Assembly: GCA_964635375.1 (NCBI GenBank)
Contig: CAZWOU010000004.1
Location: 40,020 to 104,019, forward strand
Length of the DNA: 64,000 nt
DNA from: CAZMNY01 sp964635375
GTDB taxonomy: Bacteria; Planctomycetota; Planctomycetia; Pirellulales; Pirellulaceae
Direction of reading: 5' to 3'
Position 1 is the first letter of the stretch, and each line of letters starts with the position of its first letter. Positions 62,652 through 64,000 of this stretch are shown piece after piece. The notes beneath the pieces were generated by a model, which was not told the DNA's origin, searched no databases, and saw only the letters and a program-made list of their open reading frames with translations. Position numbers and translations under genes: made by a program.

Positions 62652-63479
62652 ATGCAACTCTCTCTTTCCGTTCGTATCGTCGAAGCTCCGTGCAAGACCA
62701 AGCTCAATTTGCCGTTTGAGCAGTTGGTCGCGATCGCATCCGAGGCGGGTTATCAGGCCGTCTGCCTGCGGGCGAGCGCTGGCGGCGTGCAGTCGTCGAA
62801 GTCGCAGCTGAAAGAACTGCGATCTCAGGTCGAACAGGCCGGCTTGAAAGTGTCGATGGTGACTGCCGACTTCAACGTACCGCTCAACAACGAGCGAGGT
62901 CCGGAGAGCCTCCGTGACATCCGTCCAAGTCTTGATGTGGCCGAAGCCTTTGGCTGCGATTTGATTCGAATTTGCCTGAAGAGTCGGGGAGATATCTCCC
63001 CCGCCCGCCAGGCGTGCACGCTCGCTGCCGAGCGTGGAATACGGCTCGCGCACCAATGCCACACGAGCTCGATTTTCGAAGAGCTGGAACCGATGCTGGC
63101 CATCGTGGCGGATATCGATCGGGCCAACTTCGGGATCATCTATGAACCGGCCAACTTGCTTCTGTGCGGACAGCCCTACTGCCTGGAGGCACTCCGCCAG
63201 CTTTGCCCCCTCTTGATGAACGTCTATCTGCAAAACCACCGCCTCGATCCAAACGGCCCGGACTCGCTACAGACCTATTGTCGCGGCGAAGTTCGCTTTC
63301 ACCACTTGGACCCGTGGCAGACTGGCGGCGTCGACTTCCATTCCGTCTTTGCTGGGCTCAACGCTATTCAGTACGCCGGCTATTGCACAATTCACCAGGC
63401 GCAAGGGATTTCAACGGTGCAAGATGCACTGGCGTTTGCGATCCGATGCGGCGAATTCGTTCGCCGATCTGCTTGCTGA
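62652..63479 (+). CDS. Sugar phosphate isomerase/epimerase (xylose isomerase-like TIM barrel)
   Basis: About 275 residues from ATG 62652 (ATG 62640 possible). TIM-barrel features: QLVAIASEAGYQAVCLRASA, VSMVTADFNVPL, CDLIRICL, LAHQCHTSSIF, FGIIYEPANLLLCG, MNVYLQNHRLD and VDFHSVFAGLNAIQYAGYCTIH. Metal ligands of the family are Glu, Asp and His residues of this kind. It interconverts sugars or related acids; substrate unknown. Its last 16 codons lie inside a tandem duplication. Confidence 0.85.
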   Translation: MQLSLSVRIVEAPCKTKLNLPFEQLVAIASEAGYQAVCLRASAGGVQSSKSQLKELRSQVEQAGLKVSMVTADFNVPLNNERGPESLRDIRPSLDVAEAFGCDLIRICLKSRGDISPARQACTLAAERGIRLAHQCHTSSIFEELEPMLAIVADIDRANFGIIYEPANLLLCGQPYCLEALRQLCPLLMNVYLQNHRLDPNGPDSLQTYCRGEVRFHHLDPWQTGGVDFHSVFAGLNAIQYAGYCTIHQAQGISTVQDALAFAIRCGEFVRRSAC

Positions 63480-63665
63480 GAACCACTGCGCGGGACCTGG
63501 ACGTTATATTGTGTGCGACGTCTCCCCGTATGGAACTGAGGTTCACCGGCGTTTGCGATCCGATGCGGCGAATTCGTTCGCCGATCTGCTTGCTGAGAAC
63601 CACTGCGCGGGACCTGGACGTTATACTGTGTGCGAGCGTCTCCCCGTATGGAAGTGAGGTTCACC
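63431..63665. repeat. Tandem duplication of about 117 bp across gene end and next gene start
   Basis: Copy 1 63431-63547, copy 2 63548-63665. They differ at two bases plus one inserted G. Each copy contains the last codons of the isomerase gene with its TGA, the spacer and the ATGGAA-type start with the first codons of the next gene. Confidence 0.93.
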
Positions 63666-64000
63666 TTGCGTGTTCTTACCGCCAGCCTGTTGTGGATTAC
63701 CGTTTCCCTCGCCCTGCTTTGCAGCGGGTCCGCAACATCAGGAGAGCGCCGAACAGCGTTGGCGAAAGGGAGGCCCGGGCGGTAGTCCTGATTTCTTCCG
63801 GCATGTGGTGCCGCTGTTTTCGAAACTCGGCTGCAACAACCGCGCCTGCCACGGTTCGTTTCAAGGCCAGAGCGAATTCCGCCTGAGTCTTTTCGGCTTT
63901 GAGCCAGGCAAGGACCATGCCGCCCTGCTAGTGGATGATGGGGACGGGCTGCGAGCGGATACGAAAGACGCTGACAGCAGTTTAGTCTTATCGAAGGCGA
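63648..64000 (+). pseudogene. Frameshifted, partial DUF1549-type secreted protein
   Basis: ATG 63648 begins a convincing signal peptide (MEVRFTLRVLTASLLWITVS), but that frame stops at 63783. The next frame (+1) is open from 63658 to the edge and holds PDFFRHVVPLFSKLGCNNRACHG and FRLSLFGFEPGKDHAALL, the same N-terminal cytochrome-like element as in the gene at 11387. The frames should join near 63722-63740, so either one base is wrong in the assembly or the gene is broken. The C-terminus lies outside the window. Confidence 0.75.

Noticed and set aside
63431..63665. CRISPR-like direct repeat
   Set aside because: Only two long adjacent copies without spacers, inside a gene boundary; it is a tandem duplication.
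1..64000. tRNA, rRNA, integrase or transposase genes
   Set aside because: None seen on reading. A tRNAscan or Infernal run would be needed to exclude short RNAs.

Overview
The window looks like a scaffold from a Planctomycetota genome, most probably a Pirellulales-type metagenome bin. The evidence is family content: secreted DUF1549/DUF1553 and DUF1501 proteins, RRxFL-type Tat signals, an ECF sigma locus with a WD40 protein, cysteine-less redoxin-like proteins, a formaldehyde-activating enzyme, a CotH kinase, a GH127 glycosidase, PIG-L and SGNH hydrolases, and an acyl-carrier-like family I remember from planctomycetes. Three runs of N (10, 10 and 100 bases) all fall inside genes. Two of them have the same 7-8 bases on both sides, so they look like unmerged contig overlaps.

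Layout. 1-2.1 kb (-): the start of a beta-CASP metallo-beta-lactamase RNase fused in frame to a LOG-family domain, cut by the window edge. 2.3-7.1 kb (+): a pyrimidine nucleoside uptake and breakdown operon (CNT transporter, XapX protein, deoC, deoA/pdp, cdd, pncC-like). 7.1-8.7 kb: a CopZ-like Fe-S metallochaperone and a secreted PIG-L deacetylase. 8.9-16.9 kb (+): ECF sigma factor, membrane protein, small secreted coiled-coil protein, then two paralogous cysteine-less thioredoxin-fold proteins bracketing a DUF1549/1553 - DUF1501 - WD40 operon. 16.9-21.0 kb (-): CotH kinase with a proline-rich minisatellite, a polytopic membrane protein, and a secreted protein with caspase-like His-Gly and Cys motifs. 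21.6-22.75 kb (+): a TlpA-like redoxin whose first active-site Cys codon is TGA, followed by a SECIS-like hairpin, so a probable selenoprotein. 23.3-32.8 kb: PhoD-like phosphatase, Fae, small membrane proteins, an outer-membrane barrel, an octaheme cytochrome c, and GH127 with a C-terminal discoidin-like domain.

32.9-52.8 kb is one long minus-strand block. Read in the direction of transcription it holds a thioesterase and SGNH hydrolase; the three subunits of a xanthine-dehydrogenase-type molybdenum hydroxylase with MoaD-like, XdhC and MocA proteins; a Na+/solute symporter; an enolase-superfamily dehydratase; a 1049-residue esterase-HEAT-sialidase fusion; an MFS transporter; a ceramidase-like hydrolase; a second dehydratase; a DapA-family aldolase; and a rearranged acyl-carrier-like protein. 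The parts suggest deacylation and uptake of a decorated sugar or sugar acid, dehydration, and aldol cleavage. The substrate cannot be read from the sequence.

53.0-64.0 kb: a Tat-exported EutB-EutC fusion (+); a coupled MFS/DUF4440-like pair, RidA, S9 and S10 peptidases and a small membrane protein (-); then a sugar isomerase/epimerase (+) whose 3' end is tandemly duplicated (about 117 bp) into the start of a frameshifted DUF1549-type gene at the right edge. I saw no tRNA, rRNA, transposase or CRISPR array by eye.
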